Source: Magnetococcales bacterium | Lineage (GTDB): Bacteria; Pseudomonadota; Magnetococcia; Magnetococcales; JADGCH01 | Direction: 5' to 3' | Assembly: GCA_015228995.1 (NCBI GenBank) | Contig: JADGCM010000051.1 | Coordinates: 1 to 10,997, forward strand | Length of the DNA: 10,997 nt | Shown: positions 1-7,345 of the stretch, in pieces | How positions within the stretch are numbered: position 1 is the first letter of the stretch | How the letters are laid out: each line of letters opens with the position of its first letter | Made by a program: the position numbers and the translations under genes | The notes under the pieces: model-generated | Seen by the model: the letters and a program-made list of their open reading frames with translations, nothing else | Told to the model about the DNA's origin: nothing | Database searches by the model: none

Positions 1-13
1 TCCCATAAGCAAG

Positions 14-685
14 TTGCCCATTAAAGAGCGGCCCCTCCCTCAGAGGCAGGGGGATGACGTGCGGATCAACGAGCAGATCCGTTATCCGCGTGTTCGTCTG
101 ATCAATGAAGAGTCGGTGCAGATCGGGGTCGTTCCCCGTGATCAGGCTATGGCCATGGCCGCCGACGCCGGTATGGATTTGGTGGAGGTAGCACCAGAGG
201 CCGACCCGCCGGTGTGCAAAATCATGGATTACACCAAATTTAGATACCAAAAGATCTTGCGGGAGCGGCAGGCCCGCCGCAATCAGGCGCGCATCGATAC
301 CAAGGAAGTCAAGTTTCGTCCTGGTACCGATGAGCACGATTACGGGGTCAAGCTGCGCAGTATTCGCCGTTTTCTTGAGGCGGGCGATAAGGTTAAGTGC
401 ACACTGCGCTTTCGTGGTCGGGAGATGGCCCACCAAGAATTTGGCCAGGCTATTTTAGATCGGGTTGAGGTCGATTTAGCAGAAGTGGCCAAGGTGGAGC
501 AGCCGCCGAAGCTGCTGGGGCGGCAAATTACCATGGTGCTGGCACCGACGCCGCAGGCAATGAAGGCTGGGGCCGCCAAAAAGGGTGCTGCTGGCCAACA
601 GAATCAACCTCCGATTGACGAGCGGTTGCACGTGGAGGATGATGACGATGAGGACATGGATGATGAAGGGGAAGGGCAGGAGTGA
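14..685 (+). CDS. infC: Translation initiation factor IF-3, start uncertain
   Basis: IF3 binds the 30S subunit, prevents premature 50S joining and proofreads initiator tRNA and start codon. The IF3-N domain spans about residues 14-85 (RINEQIR near the start, then a VCKIMDYTKFRYQ segment), a basic linker follows, and IF3-C runs to about residue 180, ending in RQITMVLAP. The usual length is about 175-180 residues; this protein is 223 because of an extra tail of about 43 residues that ends in a strongly acidic Asp/Glu run. The start is unclear: TTG at 14 gives the stated coordinates, but ATT at 20 is in frame and ATT is the classic rare infC start used for autoregulation. ATA at 5 or a start left of the window are also open. 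No clear Shine-Dalgarno sequence is visible. It heads the conserved infC-rpmI-rplT block. The product is certain; only the N-terminus is not. Confidence 0.96.
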   Translation: MPIKERPLPQRQGDDVRINEQIRYPRVRLINEESVQIGVVPRDQAMAMAADAGMDLVEVAPEADPPVCKIMDYTKFRYQKILRERQARRNQARIDTKEVKFRPGTDEHDYGVKLRSIRRFLEAGDKVKCTLRFRGREMAHQEFGQAILDRVEVDLAEVAKVEQPPKLLGRQITMVLAPTPQAMKAGAAKKGAAGQQNQPPIDERLHVEDDDDEDMDDEGEGQE

Positions 686-724
686 CCGGTGGTAAATGTT
701 AAAAAATTGTGGGGTTTATAAGAT

Positions 725-922
725 ATGCCTAAAATAAAAAGTCATCGTGGTGCGGCCAAGCGCTTTCACGCTACTGGGTCCGGCCGTATTTGCCGTAATC
801 AAGCCAATCATCGCCATATTTTGACCAAGAAGTCGGCCAAAAGGAAACGTTCTTTGCTGGGGCCCTCCTTCGTTGCCCAGGCTGATGTGGCTTCCATTCG
901 TAAGATGCTGCCTTACTTGTAA
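725..922 (+). CDS. rpmI: 50S ribosomal protein L35
   Basis: L35 is a small basic protein of the large ribosomal subunit. The 65-residue product has the family length and hallmark ends: MPKIKSHRGAAKRF at the N-terminus, a lysine/arginine-rich HILTKKSAKRKR centre and the terminal MLPYL. It lies 39 nt after infC and 39 nt before rplT, the standard order. Only a weak purine-rich ribosome site (GTGGGG about 10 nt upstream) is visible, so translation may depend partly on the upstream gene. Nothing is unusual about the protein. Confidence 0.98.
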   Translation: MPKIKSHRGAAKRFHATGSGRICRNQANHRHILTKKSAKRKRSLLGPSFVAQADVASIRKMLPYL

Positions 923-961
923 TCACTCCGATCCATTGATCGATTTATCAGAGGAACGACT

Positions 962-1324
962 ATGCCACGTGTTAAACGCGGAGTTACCGCCCACAAGCGC
1001 CACAAGAAGATCCTTGACTTGGCTTCGGGCTATCGTGACCGCCATCACAGCTGTTACCGTATCGCCCTGGAAAAGGTTGAGAAGGGGCTGCAATACGCCT
1101 ACCGTGACCGCAAGGCGCGTAAGCGTGAGTTCCGCCAATTGTGGATTGTGCGCATTAATGCTGCCGCTCGCCTCAACGGCCTCTCCTATAGCCGGCTCAT
1201 GAACGGTTTGGTCAAGGCTGGTGTTGAGTTGGACCGCAAGGTGTTGGCCGATTTGGCGGTTACCGATGCCACGGCTTTCACTCAGCTGGCTGAGCAGGCC
1301 AAATCAGCACTGCAAGCCTCGTAA
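962..1324 (+). CDS. rplT: 50S ribosomal protein L20
   Basis: L20 is an early-assembly 23S rRNA-binding protein, and in several bacteria it represses its own operon. The 120-residue product begins MPRVKRGVTAHKRHKKIL and carries the conserved QYAYRDRKARKREFRQLW and RINAAARLNGLSYSRL blocks that define the family. A GAGGAA ribosome binding site sits 5 nt before the ATG. The TAA stop shares its final A with the ATG of pheS, giving a 1-nt overlap, so translation of pheS is probably coupled to rplT. The short gap before this gene shows no obvious terminator. Confidence 0.98.
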   Translation: MPRVKRGVTAHKRHKKILDLASGYRDRHHSCYRIALEKVEKGLQYAYRDRKARKREFRQLWIVRINAAARLNGLSYSRLMNGLVKAGVELDRKVLADLAVTDATAFTQLAEQAKSALQAS

Positions 1325-2367
1325 TGCTTGAACAGCTGCTTGAGCTGCAGGAGCGGACGCTGGTTGCTGTGGCAGAGGCGCGCTCTGGTGAGCAGCTGGA
1401 ACGGGTTCGCGTTGCTTGTTTGGGTCGTAAGGGGGAGCTGACCCAGATCCTGCGTGGTCTTGGTGCGTTGGCGCCGGAAGAGAGGAAGCGGGCTGGCGAA
1501 CTCTCCAACCAAGCTCGTGAGCGGCTTCAGAGCGCTATGGAGGAGCGTTTGCTGGTGTTAAACCGGGCGGCGCTTGCCGAGCAGATTGCGCGTGAGCAGT
1601 TGGATGTGACGTTGCCCGGCCGCGCCCGCCCCCGCGGAGGGGTGCATCCGGTTGCACGCGCCTTGGATGAAATCGGTGCCATTTTTCAGGGCATGGGGTT
1701 TACCACCGCTAGTGGTCCTGAGGTAGAAAGTGACTGGTACAATTTTGAGGCCCTGAATCTGCCGCCCAACCATCCTGCCCGTGAGATGCAGGATACCTTC
1801 TATTTGCCAGCGACAGCCACGGGTGAGCGGCTGTTGCTGCGTACCCATACCTCTCCAGTCCAAATCCACGTTATGGAACAACAGCCGCCGCCGCTGCGGG
1901 TGATTGCGCCGGGTCGGGTGTTTCGCTGTGATTCTGACTTGACGCATACCCCGATGTTTCACCAAGTCGAAGGCTTTATGGTCGATGAGCGGGTCCACTT
2001 TGGCCATTTGAAGGGAGTATTGGCTGCTTTCTTACGCCATTTCTTCGCCCGCGAATTGCCGGTTCGTTTTCGGCCATCGTTTTTTCCTTTTACCGAGCCA
2101 TCGGCAGAGGTCGATATGGGCTGTCTGTTTTGCCAGGGAGAGGGGTGTCGGGTTTGTAAGGGCAGTGGCTGGTTGGAGGTGTTGGGGTGCGGCATGATTC
2201 ATCCGGCAGTATTGGCCCACGTTGGTATTGATCGCGAGCGCTATGCTGGTTTTGCTTTTGGTATGGGGGTGGAGCGGCTGGCAATGCTCAAATATGGCAT
2301 CGGCGATCTGCGTAACTTTTTCGATAACGATGTGCGATTCCTACGGCGCTACGGGGCTTCGCGATGA
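1324..2367 (+). CDS. pheS: Phenylalanine-tRNA ligase alpha subunit
   Basis: PheS is the catalytic subunit of the cytoplasmic (alpha-beta)2 enzyme that charges tRNA-Phe with phenylalanine using ATP. Residues 1-90 form the coiled-coil tRNA-binding N-terminus. The class II catalytic core follows: HPAREMQDTFYL, HTSPVQIHVME, motif 2 (VFRCDSDLTHTPMFHQ), FFPFTEPSAEVD and motif 3 (GFAFGMGVERLAMLKYGI). A four-cysteine insert (CLFC then CRVC) precedes GWLEVLGCGMIHP; this zinc-knuckle form is common in PheS from many bacteria. Length 347 is normal. It has no Shine-Dalgarno of its own and overlaps rplT by 1 nt and pheT by 4 nt (ATGA), indicating translational coupling. Confidence 0.98.
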   Translation: MLEQLLELQERTLVAVAEARSGEQLERVRVACLGRKGELTQILRGLGALAPEERKRAGELSNQARERLQSAMEERLLVLNRAALAEQIAREQLDVTLPGRARPRGGVHPVARALDEIGAIFQGMGFTTASGPEVESDWYNFEALNLPPNHPAREMQDTFYLPATATGERLLLRTHTSPVQIHVMEQQPPPLRVIAPGRVFRCDSDLTHTPMFHQVEGFMVDERVHFGHLKGVLAAFLRHFFARELPVRFRPSFFPFTEPSAEVDMGCLFCQGEGCRVCKGSGWLEVLGCGMIHPAVLAHVGIDRERYAGFAFGMGVERLAMLKYGIGDLRNFFDNDVRFLRRYGASR

Positions 2368-4733
2368 AACTGACTTGGCGGTGGTTGCAGGAGCACGTCA
2401 CAACGACCTTGACGGCGCGTGAAGCGGCGGATCGGCTGACGATGGCCGGTTTTGAAGTGGAGTCTCTGACCGACATGGGACGCTCTTTGGCTGGGGTGCG
2501 GACCGGTGTGTTGGAAAGTGTTATCCCCCATCCCCAGGCGGATCGACTGACCGTTTGCCAAGTTAAAATGGGCGCAGAACGGCTGGAAATTGTCTGCGGG
2601 GCGCGCAACCATCGCAGCGGCGATGTGGTAGCGGTGGCATTGCCCGGCAGCCAACTGGCCAATGGCTTGACCATTGCGGTCACCACCATCCGCGGCCAAC
2701 GCTCGGCCGGCATGTTGTGCTCCTTGCAGGAGCTGGGTTTAGCTGAATCTGCAGAAGGGGTCCTCATTCTACCGCCCGGGACCGAAGATGATCGTCCACT
2801 GGCAACGGTATTGGGTTATGACGACGAGTTATTCGAGATCAATGTGACCCCTAACCGCGGTGATTGTCTCGGTGTCCGTGGCATCGCGCGCGAGTTGGCG
2901 GCGGTTAGTGCCGGTCATTTAATGCCGCTGACGGTCGACTTGGCTTGTTCCAGTCAGGCGGGTCCGATCAACGTCAAGTTGGGGGAGGATTCGGCCTGTT
3001 ATCGCTACGCCGGTCGTATCGTTTCTGGTGTTAGCGTCGCTCCGAGCCCAACTTGGCTGATACGACGCCTGGAGGCGGTTGGGTTGCGTGCCATCAATAA
3101 CGTCGTGGACGCCACCAACTACGTGATGATAGAGCTGGGGCAGCCGTTACACGCCTTTGATTTAGCTAAAATACAAGGTTCGATTGTGGTGCGTGGCGCC
3201 ACCGATGGTGAACGGTTAACGGCTCTCAACGGTGTCGAATATCCCCTCACCTCCACCATGAGCGTCATTGCCGATGATCGGGGCCCGCTGGCGCTGGCGG
3301 GCATCATGGGTGGAGCGGATAGCGCGGTTGAGGGGAACACGGTTGACCTGTTTCTCGAATCGGCTTGGTTTGAACCGGTCGCCATCGCTAAGACGGGTCG
3401 TAAGCTGGGCTTAAACAGCGATTCGCGTTACCGTTTTGAGCGTGGTACCGATCCGGACGGGGTGCGGACCGCGCTTGATCGGGTGACGCAATTGGTCTTG
3501 CAGCTCGCCGGCGGCACGGCAGGGGGCCTAGTATGGGCGGAGCGCCCGTTACCACAGCCGCCATTGCCGATCCCCTTCCGACCACAACGGGTCAATCGTC
3601 TCGGTGGCTTGAATATACCGGTTGCGGAGATGGTCGCCCATTTGACTGCACTGGGTTGCCACTATCGTTCTGAGTTTGGACAAGTCACCCCACCGAGTTG
3701 GCGCCATGACCTGCGCTGTGAAGAAGACTTGGTCGAGGAGGTAATTCGTCTCCACGGTTATGATCACGTCCCCGTCGTTATGCCTGAGGCGGTGATGGTG
3801 GCGTCGGCTGTGGATGCTATGTCGCAGCTGATCGGGTCGTTACGCCGATTATTGGTGGCCAATGGCTATCTCGAAACCGTTAATTATGTCTTCGTTTCTC
3901 CCGATGAACAGCGGCGGTTTACCCCTGAGCAACCGGCTGTGGCGTTGTTAAACCCGTTATCGGAAGAGCAGTCGCTGTTGCGCACTTCGCTTATCCCCGG
4001 ACTGGTAGCGACTGCGGTGCGTAATCTCAAACGCGGCAACACTCCATTACGGTTGTTTGAACAAGGGCGGGTTTTTCTGCCAAACGGTCAGGGAGGAGTC
4101 AACGAGCGGGAACGGCTGGCCGGTCTGCTCTGTGGTGCCATGCAGCAGCGCAGTTGGTATGCTCCAGAGCGGTTGGCAGATTTCTTTGACATCAAAGGCG
4201 ATGCTATGGCTCTGTTGTCCGCCTTGGCCATCGATGCGGTGGATTTTCAGGTTGGTGGCCCGTCTTGCCTGCACCCAGGACGCCGGGCCGTGTGTGAGGT
4301 GGGCTGGATGGGTCAGCTACACCCAAGTTTGCAGACCGAGTTAGATATTGATCATCCCCTATTTTTATTCGAGTTTGACTGCCAACAATTCATTGAGCGA
4401 CAACAGAGTGGATGTGATCAGAAACGGCCACCGATCAGTCCGTTTCCGTCCGTTAGCCGTGATCTGGCCCTTGTGCTACCGGAGACGGTACCAGCCCAGG
4501 CGGTGATCGACGTCATCCAGCAGCAGCGGCAGCCGCTCATTCGCCACATCGATTTATTTGATGTCTATGTTGGGGCGGCCGTTGCTGCTGGCCATAAGAG
4601 CCTGGGCGTTGCCCTGGTGATGCAGTCTGACGACCACACGCTGACCGAGCAGGAGTGCCAGGGTACAATAGACGCCGTTGTGCAGTCGCTCCAGCAGGGA
4701 CTGGGGGCAACCTTGCGTGGGCCCAGCCGTTAA
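2364..4733 (+). CDS. pheT: Phenylalanine-tRNA ligase beta subunit
   Basis: PheT is the large subunit of PheRS, responsible for tRNA recognition and editing of mischarged Tyr-tRNA-Phe. At 789 residues it has the full bacterial architecture. An OB-fold tRNA-binding domain covers about residues 40-150 and ends near MLCSLQELGL. The FEINVTPNRGDCLG hinge is next. The B3/B4 editing domain spans about 215-390 (NNVVDATNYVMIELGQPLHAFD, AGIMGG, ESAWFEP, RYRFERGTDP). A B5 domain and a catalytic-like core follow, and a C-terminal ferredoxin-fold anticodon-binding domain covers about 695-788 (FPSVSRDLALVLPE). The ATG overlaps the pheS stop by 4 nt. ihfA, which follows pheT in many Proteobacteria, is absent here; pcm starts 15 nt downstream. 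Confidence 0.98.
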   Translation: MKLTWRWLQEHVTTTLTAREAADRLTMAGFEVESLTDMGRSLAGVRTGVLESVIPHPQADRLTVCQVKMGAERLEIVCGARNHRSGDVVAVALPGSQLANGLTIAVTTIRGQRSAGMLCSLQELGLAESAEGVLILPPGTEDDRPLATVLGYDDELFEINVTPNRGDCLGVRGIARELAAVSAGHLMPLTVDLACSSQAGPINVKLGEDSACYRYAGRIVSGVSVAPSPTWLIRRLEAVGLRAINNVVDATNYVMIELGQPLHAFDLAKIQGSIVVRGATDGERLTALNGVEYPLTSTMSVIADDRGPLALAGIMGGADSAVEGNTVDLFLESAWFEPVAIAKTGRKLGLNSDSRYRFERGTDPDGVRTALDRVTQLVLQLAGGTAGGLVWAERPLPQPPLPIPFRPQRVNRLGGLNIPVAEMVAHLTALGCHYRSEFGQVTPPSWRHDLRCEEDLVEEVIRLHGYDHVPVVMPEAVMVASAVDAMSQLIGSLRRLLVANGYLETVNYVFVSPDEQRRFTPEQPAVALLNPLSEEQSLLRTSLIPGLVATAVRNLKRGNTPLRLFEQGRVFLPNGQGGVNERERLAGLLCGAMQQRSWYAPERLADFFDIKGDAMALLSALAIDAVDFQVGGPSCLHPGRRAVCEVGWMGQLHPSLQTELDIDHPLFLFEFDCQQFIERQQSGCDQKRPPISPFPSVSRDLALVLPETVPAQAVIDVIQQQRQPLIRHIDLFDVYVGAAVAAGHKSLGVALVMQSDDHTLTEQECQGTIDAVVQSLQQGLGATLRGPSR

Positions 4734-4748
4734 CGTTAGTCTTTTTAT

Positions 4749-5399
4749 ATGGTAACAACGGGCACGCCAGAACAAATGGTGTTTACGCAGATTGTCGCAC
4801 GAGGGATCGACGATGCCAAGCTGTTGGCCGTTATGGGTTCCATTCCGCGCCACCTTTTCGTTGACGAAGCGTTGGCAGACCGGGCCTACAACGACGCACC
4901 GCTGCCCATCGGCGAAGGGCAGACCATCTCGCAACCTTACATCGTTGCTCGTATGACGGCCATGCTTCAGCTTACCGGTGACGAAGAGATCTTGGAGGTG
5001 GGGACCGGTTCTGGCTATCAGACCGCCGTGTTGGCCCGTTTGTGTCGTAAGGTGTTTACCATCGAGCGGTTGCCCAGTCTGGCCGAAGCAGCTCGTAAGC
5101 GGTTGTTATGTCAGTTGGGTATTTATAACGTGGTCTACCGTGTTGGCGACGGCAGTCTCGGTTGGCCGGAACAGCGGTTGTTCGACCGCATTTTAGTGAC
5201 CGCCGGAGCACCGGCGGTTCCCGAGCGCTTAACCGCACAGTTGACTGTTGGTGGTATGCTGGTGTTGCCAGAGGGAGATATCCACCGCCAGCACTTGGTG
5301 CGTGTGGTTCGTTATGTCGCAGGCATACGTCGTGAGCAGTTCGATCCCTGTCGTTTTGTGCCTCTGGTTGGGGATCAGGCCTGGAGTCTACCCGAGTGA
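4749..5399 (+). CDS. pcm: Protein-L-isoaspartate O-methyltransferase
   Basis: Pcm uses S-adenosylmethionine to methylate isoaspartyl residues in aged proteins, the first step of their repair. The 216-residue product has the PCMT family signature: VARGIDDAKLLAVMGSIPRH near the N-terminus, the PLPIGEGQTISQPYIVARM segment at about residues 51-69, and SAM motif I EILEVGTGSGYQ at about 80-91. The DRILVTAGAPAVP and GGMLVLPEG blocks follow. Length is typical. No convincing Shine-Dalgarno precedes the ATG at 4749; a second in-frame ATG at 4776 would lose only nine non-conserved residues. The stop overlaps the GTG start of the following lipoprotein gene by 4 nt. The pcm-nlpD pairing is also seen in Gammaproteobacteria, where surE normally precedes it; surE is absent here. 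Confidence 0.95.
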   Translation: MVTTGTPEQMVFTQIVARGIDDAKLLAVMGSIPRHLFVDEALADRAYNDAPLPIGEGQTISQPYIVARMTAMLQLTGDEEILEVGTGSGYQTAVLARLCRKVFTIERLPSLAEAARKRLLCQLGIYNVVYRVGDGSLGWPEQRLFDRILVTAGAPAVPERLTAQLTVGGMLVLPEGDIHRQHLVRVVRYVAGIRREQFDPCRFVPLVGDQAWSLPE

Positions 5400-6151
5400 G
5401 TCGCATGTATACAAAGCAAATGACGCTTGTTATCGGTTTAATGCTGCTGTTGCAGGCTTGCTCTGCTGGAGCCAAGGCTCCCGCAGCGGCGACTGGCGCC
5501 CCTGTTCGCGTCGCCAGTGGTCCCCCTGTTGGTAGCAAGGGTTCTTCGGATCGTCCTCCGCAAGCTCCACAAGCCTCTGATCGTGATCAGGGCTCTGCTG
5601 CCACTACTTGGTCACAGCCGTTACCACCTCTGCAACGGCCAACGGGTGTTTTTAAGGAGGAATTGGCCCCTCCAGCTCCTGGGGTAGCGCCACCATTGGC
5701 CGTTGTCGCGGCAGCCAGTGAGCAGCAGCAGCCGGTAGTATCGTCAAAAGGGGACGACAAGGGGGGTAATATATGGTTGGCACGTAGTGCTGTGCCGCAT
5801 CGTTGGCAATGGCCAGCTAATGGTGACATCATCACCCATTTCGGTACCTTCGGTGCCAAACGCAGCAATGGCATTGAGATTAAGTTGCCTGCCGGAACAG
5901 CTGTTGTGGCAGCGGCAGCTGGGGTGGTGGCCTACGCCGATGACAAATTGCCGGGTTACGGCAAGATGGTCATTGTTAGTCATGGCGGCTCACACGTGAC
6001 GACCTACGCCCATAACCAAACGTTACTGGTGCGTCGTGGTCAACGGCTGACTGCCGGACAGAAAATTGCTGCGTCTGGTTCTGTACTCTATTTTGAGATA
6101 AGACGAAACAAAACACCAGATAATCCATTGAAATATCTTCCTAAATCATAG
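5396..6151 (+). CDS. nlpD: NlpD-like lipoprotein with degenerate LytM domain
   Basis: This is probably an envelope lipoprotein that activates cell-wall amidases during septum splitting, as NlpD does for AmiC. Seen: a lipoprotein signal with lipobox LLLQAC, so Cys22 (from the GTG start) would be lipidated; a Pro/Ala/Ser-rich linker at about residues 25-130; and a C-terminal LytM/M23 domain at about 137-251 with NGIEI, GYGKMVIVSH, TYAHNQ, LYFEIRR and NPLKYLP. The last blocks closely follow E. coli NlpD. The zinc-ligand positions of active M23 peptidases are not preserved (HxxxD is replaced around NGIEI, and LHFE is LYFE), so the domain is likely regulatory and not hydrolytic. The LysM domain of classical NlpD is missing and the loop before LYFEIR is short. 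The GTG overlaps the pcm stop; ATG at 5405 is an alternative start. Confidence 0.85.
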   Translation: MSRMYTKQMTLVIGLMLLLQACSAGAKAPAAATGAPVRVASGPPVGSKGSSDRPPQAPQASDRDQGSAATTWSQPLPPLQRPTGVFKEELAPPAPGVAPPLAVVAAASEQQQPVVSSKGDDKGGNIWLARSAVPHRWQWPANGDIITHFGTFGAKRSNGIEIKLPAGTAVVAAAAGVVAYADDKLPGYGKMVIVSHGGSHVTTYAHNQTLLVRRGQRLTAGQKIAASGSVLYFEIRRNKTPDNPLKYLPKS

Positions 6152-6177
6152 TCGTTTTGACCCCTCAATTTTTTTTC

Positions 6178-6207
6178 ATGACGAATATCAAAAAAGCATG
6201 ATATACT
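6178..6207 (+). promoter_or_regulatory. Sigma70-type promoter candidate for the dsr operon
   Basis: The nlpD-dsrE gap holds a -10 box TATACT at 6202-6207 preceded by the extended -10 dinucleotide TG (TGATATACT). A weak -35 box ATGACG (4 of 6 matches) lies at 6178-6183 with an 18-nt spacer, and a T-rich tract at 6169-6176 could act as an UP element. Transcription would start near 6213-6215, giving a leader of about 43 nt. The -10 lies inside an imperfect dyad bounded by GCAT (6196-6199) and ATGC (6211-6214), which could be an operator. ACCCCT (6160-6165) and AGGGGT (6217-6222) form a wider inverted pair around the promoter. This is motif-based only. Confidence 0.6.
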
Positions 6208-6241
6208 AATATGCTCAGGGGTTGGGAATTTCAGACCGGAC

Positions 6242-6246
6242 GGAGG
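6242..6246 (+). promoter_or_regulatory. Ribosome binding site of dsrE
   Basis: GGAGG lies 11 nt before the ATG at 6258. It supports that ATG over the in-frame TTG at 6222, because the conserved DsrE N-terminus MKFAVLVYEGPY starts exactly at 6258 and the TTG would fall almost on the predicted transcription start. Confidence 0.75.
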
Positions 6247-6257
6247 TAAACAAGCAA

Positions 6258-6614
6258 ATGAAATTCGCGGTGCTCGTTTATGAAGGGCCTTACAATCATG
6301 AGGCATCGGATAGTGCCTATAATTTTATCAAGGCCGCGTTAAAAAAAGGACATGAGATCAGGGGTATTTTCTTCTACCACGATGGGGTCTACAACGTTAC
6401 CAAGCTAATGGAGCCGCCCCAGGATGATCGGCATATCGCCAATCGTTGGTCGGAGTTGGGGGCGCTCGGTATCGACATCGTTGCCTGCATTGCGGCCGCT
6501 AAGCGGCGTGGCATCGTCGATGATGTATTGGTACCTAACGTTCGTATCTCTGGTCTAGGACAGTTGACCATGATGGCCATTGAAGCCGACCGTATGGTAA
6601 CCTTCGGGGACTGA
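6258..6614 (+). CDS. dsrE: Sulfurtransferase subunit DsrE (TusD family)
   Basis: DsrE is the active sulfur-carrying subunit of the cytoplasmic DsrE2F2H2 hexamer, which relays sulfane sulfur to DsrC in sulfur oxidizers; the related TusBCD thiolates tRNA in other bacteria. The 118-residue product has the family N-terminus (MKFAVLVYEGPYNHEASDSAYNF), the FFYHDGV segment and a C-terminal ISGLGQL block. Cys77, within DIVACIAAAKRRGI, matches the conserved persulfide cysteine (Cys78 in Allochromatium DsrE). Close linkage to dsrF, dsrH and dsrJOP makes the Dsr role far more likely than a Tus role. It is the first gene behind the 6178-6207 promoter and has a GGAGG ribosome site. Confidence 0.95.
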   Translation: MKFAVLVYEGPYNHEASDSAYNFIKAALKKGHEIRGIFFYHDGVYNVTKLMEPPQDDRHIANRWSELGALGIDIVACIAAAKRRGIVDDVLVPNVRISGLGQLTMMAIEADRMVTFGD

Positions 6615-6630
6615 GTGAGGGAGAGAAAAG

Positions 6631-7029
6631 ATGGCCGAAGTCAAGAAAATCATGTTTACCGTTCGTAAGGCACCGCACGGTTCGATCTACGTCTATGAGG
6701 GACTGGAAGTCAAATTGATCATGGCTGCCTACGATGCCGACATCTCAGTCGTTTTTATGGATGATGGCGTTTTTGCCCTCCAGAAGGGACAAAATACCAA
6801 GGCATTGGGTATTAAAGGGTTTGAGGCCACCTACGGAGCGCTGGTGGACTACGAAATCAGCAAGATATACGTGGATCGGGAGTCGTTGTTGAGTCGTGGC
6901 ATGACAGAGGCTGATCTGCTGGTAATTGGGGAGGATGAAGAGAGCGAGGAGCCGCTGCATCCACAAGTCGTTGATGCTGATTTTATTGCTAACCTGATGG
7001 CACAACAGCACAATATTCTCTGTTTTTAG
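6631..7029 (+). CDS. dsrF: Sulfurtransferase complex subunit DsrF (TusC family)
   Basis: DsrF is the second subunit of the DsrEFH hexamer; it has the DsrE-like fold but is not thought to carry the transferable sulfur. The 132-residue product shows VKKIMFTVRKAPHGSIYVYE at the N-terminus, the VVFMDDGVFAL segment and a GIKGFEATYGALVDYEI region typical of TusC/DsrF. Its only cysteine is the penultimate residue, which fits a structural role. The start is 16 nt after dsrE, with a GAGGGAGAG purine tract upstream. The TAG stop overlaps the Shine-Dalgarno of dsrH, so the two genes are packed tightly. Confidence 0.95.
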   Translation: MAEVKKIMFTVRKAPHGSIYVYEGLEVKLIMAAYDADISVVFMDDGVFALQKGQNTKALGIKGFEATYGALVDYEISKIYVDRESLLSRGMTEADLLVIGEDEESEEPLHPQVVDADFIANLMAQQHNILCF

Positions 7030-7043
7030 GAGGAGAAACAACT

Positions 7044-7340
7044 ATGCTCCATACCGTTAATAAATCGCCATTTCAAAATGGTACCTTGGCCAGTTGCCTG
7101 CGCTTTATGAATAGCGGCGATGTGCTGCTGCTGTTGGAGGATGGGGTGCTAGCAGCCGCAGCGGGGACCCGTTGTTCGGCTATGATTGAGCAGCTGTTGC
7201 AGTCCAATCCGGAGGTTTATGCCCTGACTGCCGATCTAGACGCACGTGGGCTCAAGCGGGTCATCCCTGGTGTCAAGCAGATCGACTACGAGGGGTTTGT
7301 TGACCTTGTGGCACAGCACTCTATGCACGCTTGGTTGTAG
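7044..7340 (+). CDS. dsrH: Sulfurtransferase complex subunit DsrH (TusB family)
   Basis: DsrH completes the DsrEFH sulfur-transfer complex. The 98-residue product starts MLHTVNKSPFQNGTLASCLRF, the signature DsrH/TusB N-terminus, and Cys18 matches the conserved cysteine of DsrH. A VLLLLEDGVLAA strand-turn and the terminal HAWL are also characteristic of the family. A strong AGGAGGAG ribosome site (7028-7035) lies 8 nt before the ATG. In canonical operons dsrC, dsrM, dsrK and dsrL follow; here a 50-nt gap leads directly to dsrJ. Confidence 0.95.
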   Translation: MLHTVNKSPFQNGTLASCLRFMNSGDVLLLLEDGVLAAAAGTRCSAMIEQLLQSNPEVYALTADLDARGLKRVIPGVKQIDYEGFVDLVAQHSMHAWL

Positions 7341-7345
7341 AGCCA

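Noticed and set aside
1558..2007. 149-residue minus-strand reading frame inside pheS, and similar long antisense frames in pheT, dsrO and nlpD
   Set aside because: They are shadows of strongly coding genes with biased codon use; none has a recognisable domain or ribosome site.
2138..2170. Four-cysteine insert in PheS
   Set aside because: It looked like an unusual zinc finger, but the CxxC...CxxC form before GWLEVLGCGMIHP is widespread in bacterial PheS.
6168..6177. Rho-independent terminator after nlpD
   Set aside because: There is a T-rich run, but no GC-rich hairpin directly before it; the ACCCCT/AGGGGT partners lie on opposite sides of the promoter, not before the T run.
6258..7340. TusBCD for tRNA 2-thiolation
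   Set aside because: The families are homologous, but the direct linkage to dsrJOP and the DsrE/DsrH cysteine motifs favour the sulfur-oxidation complex.
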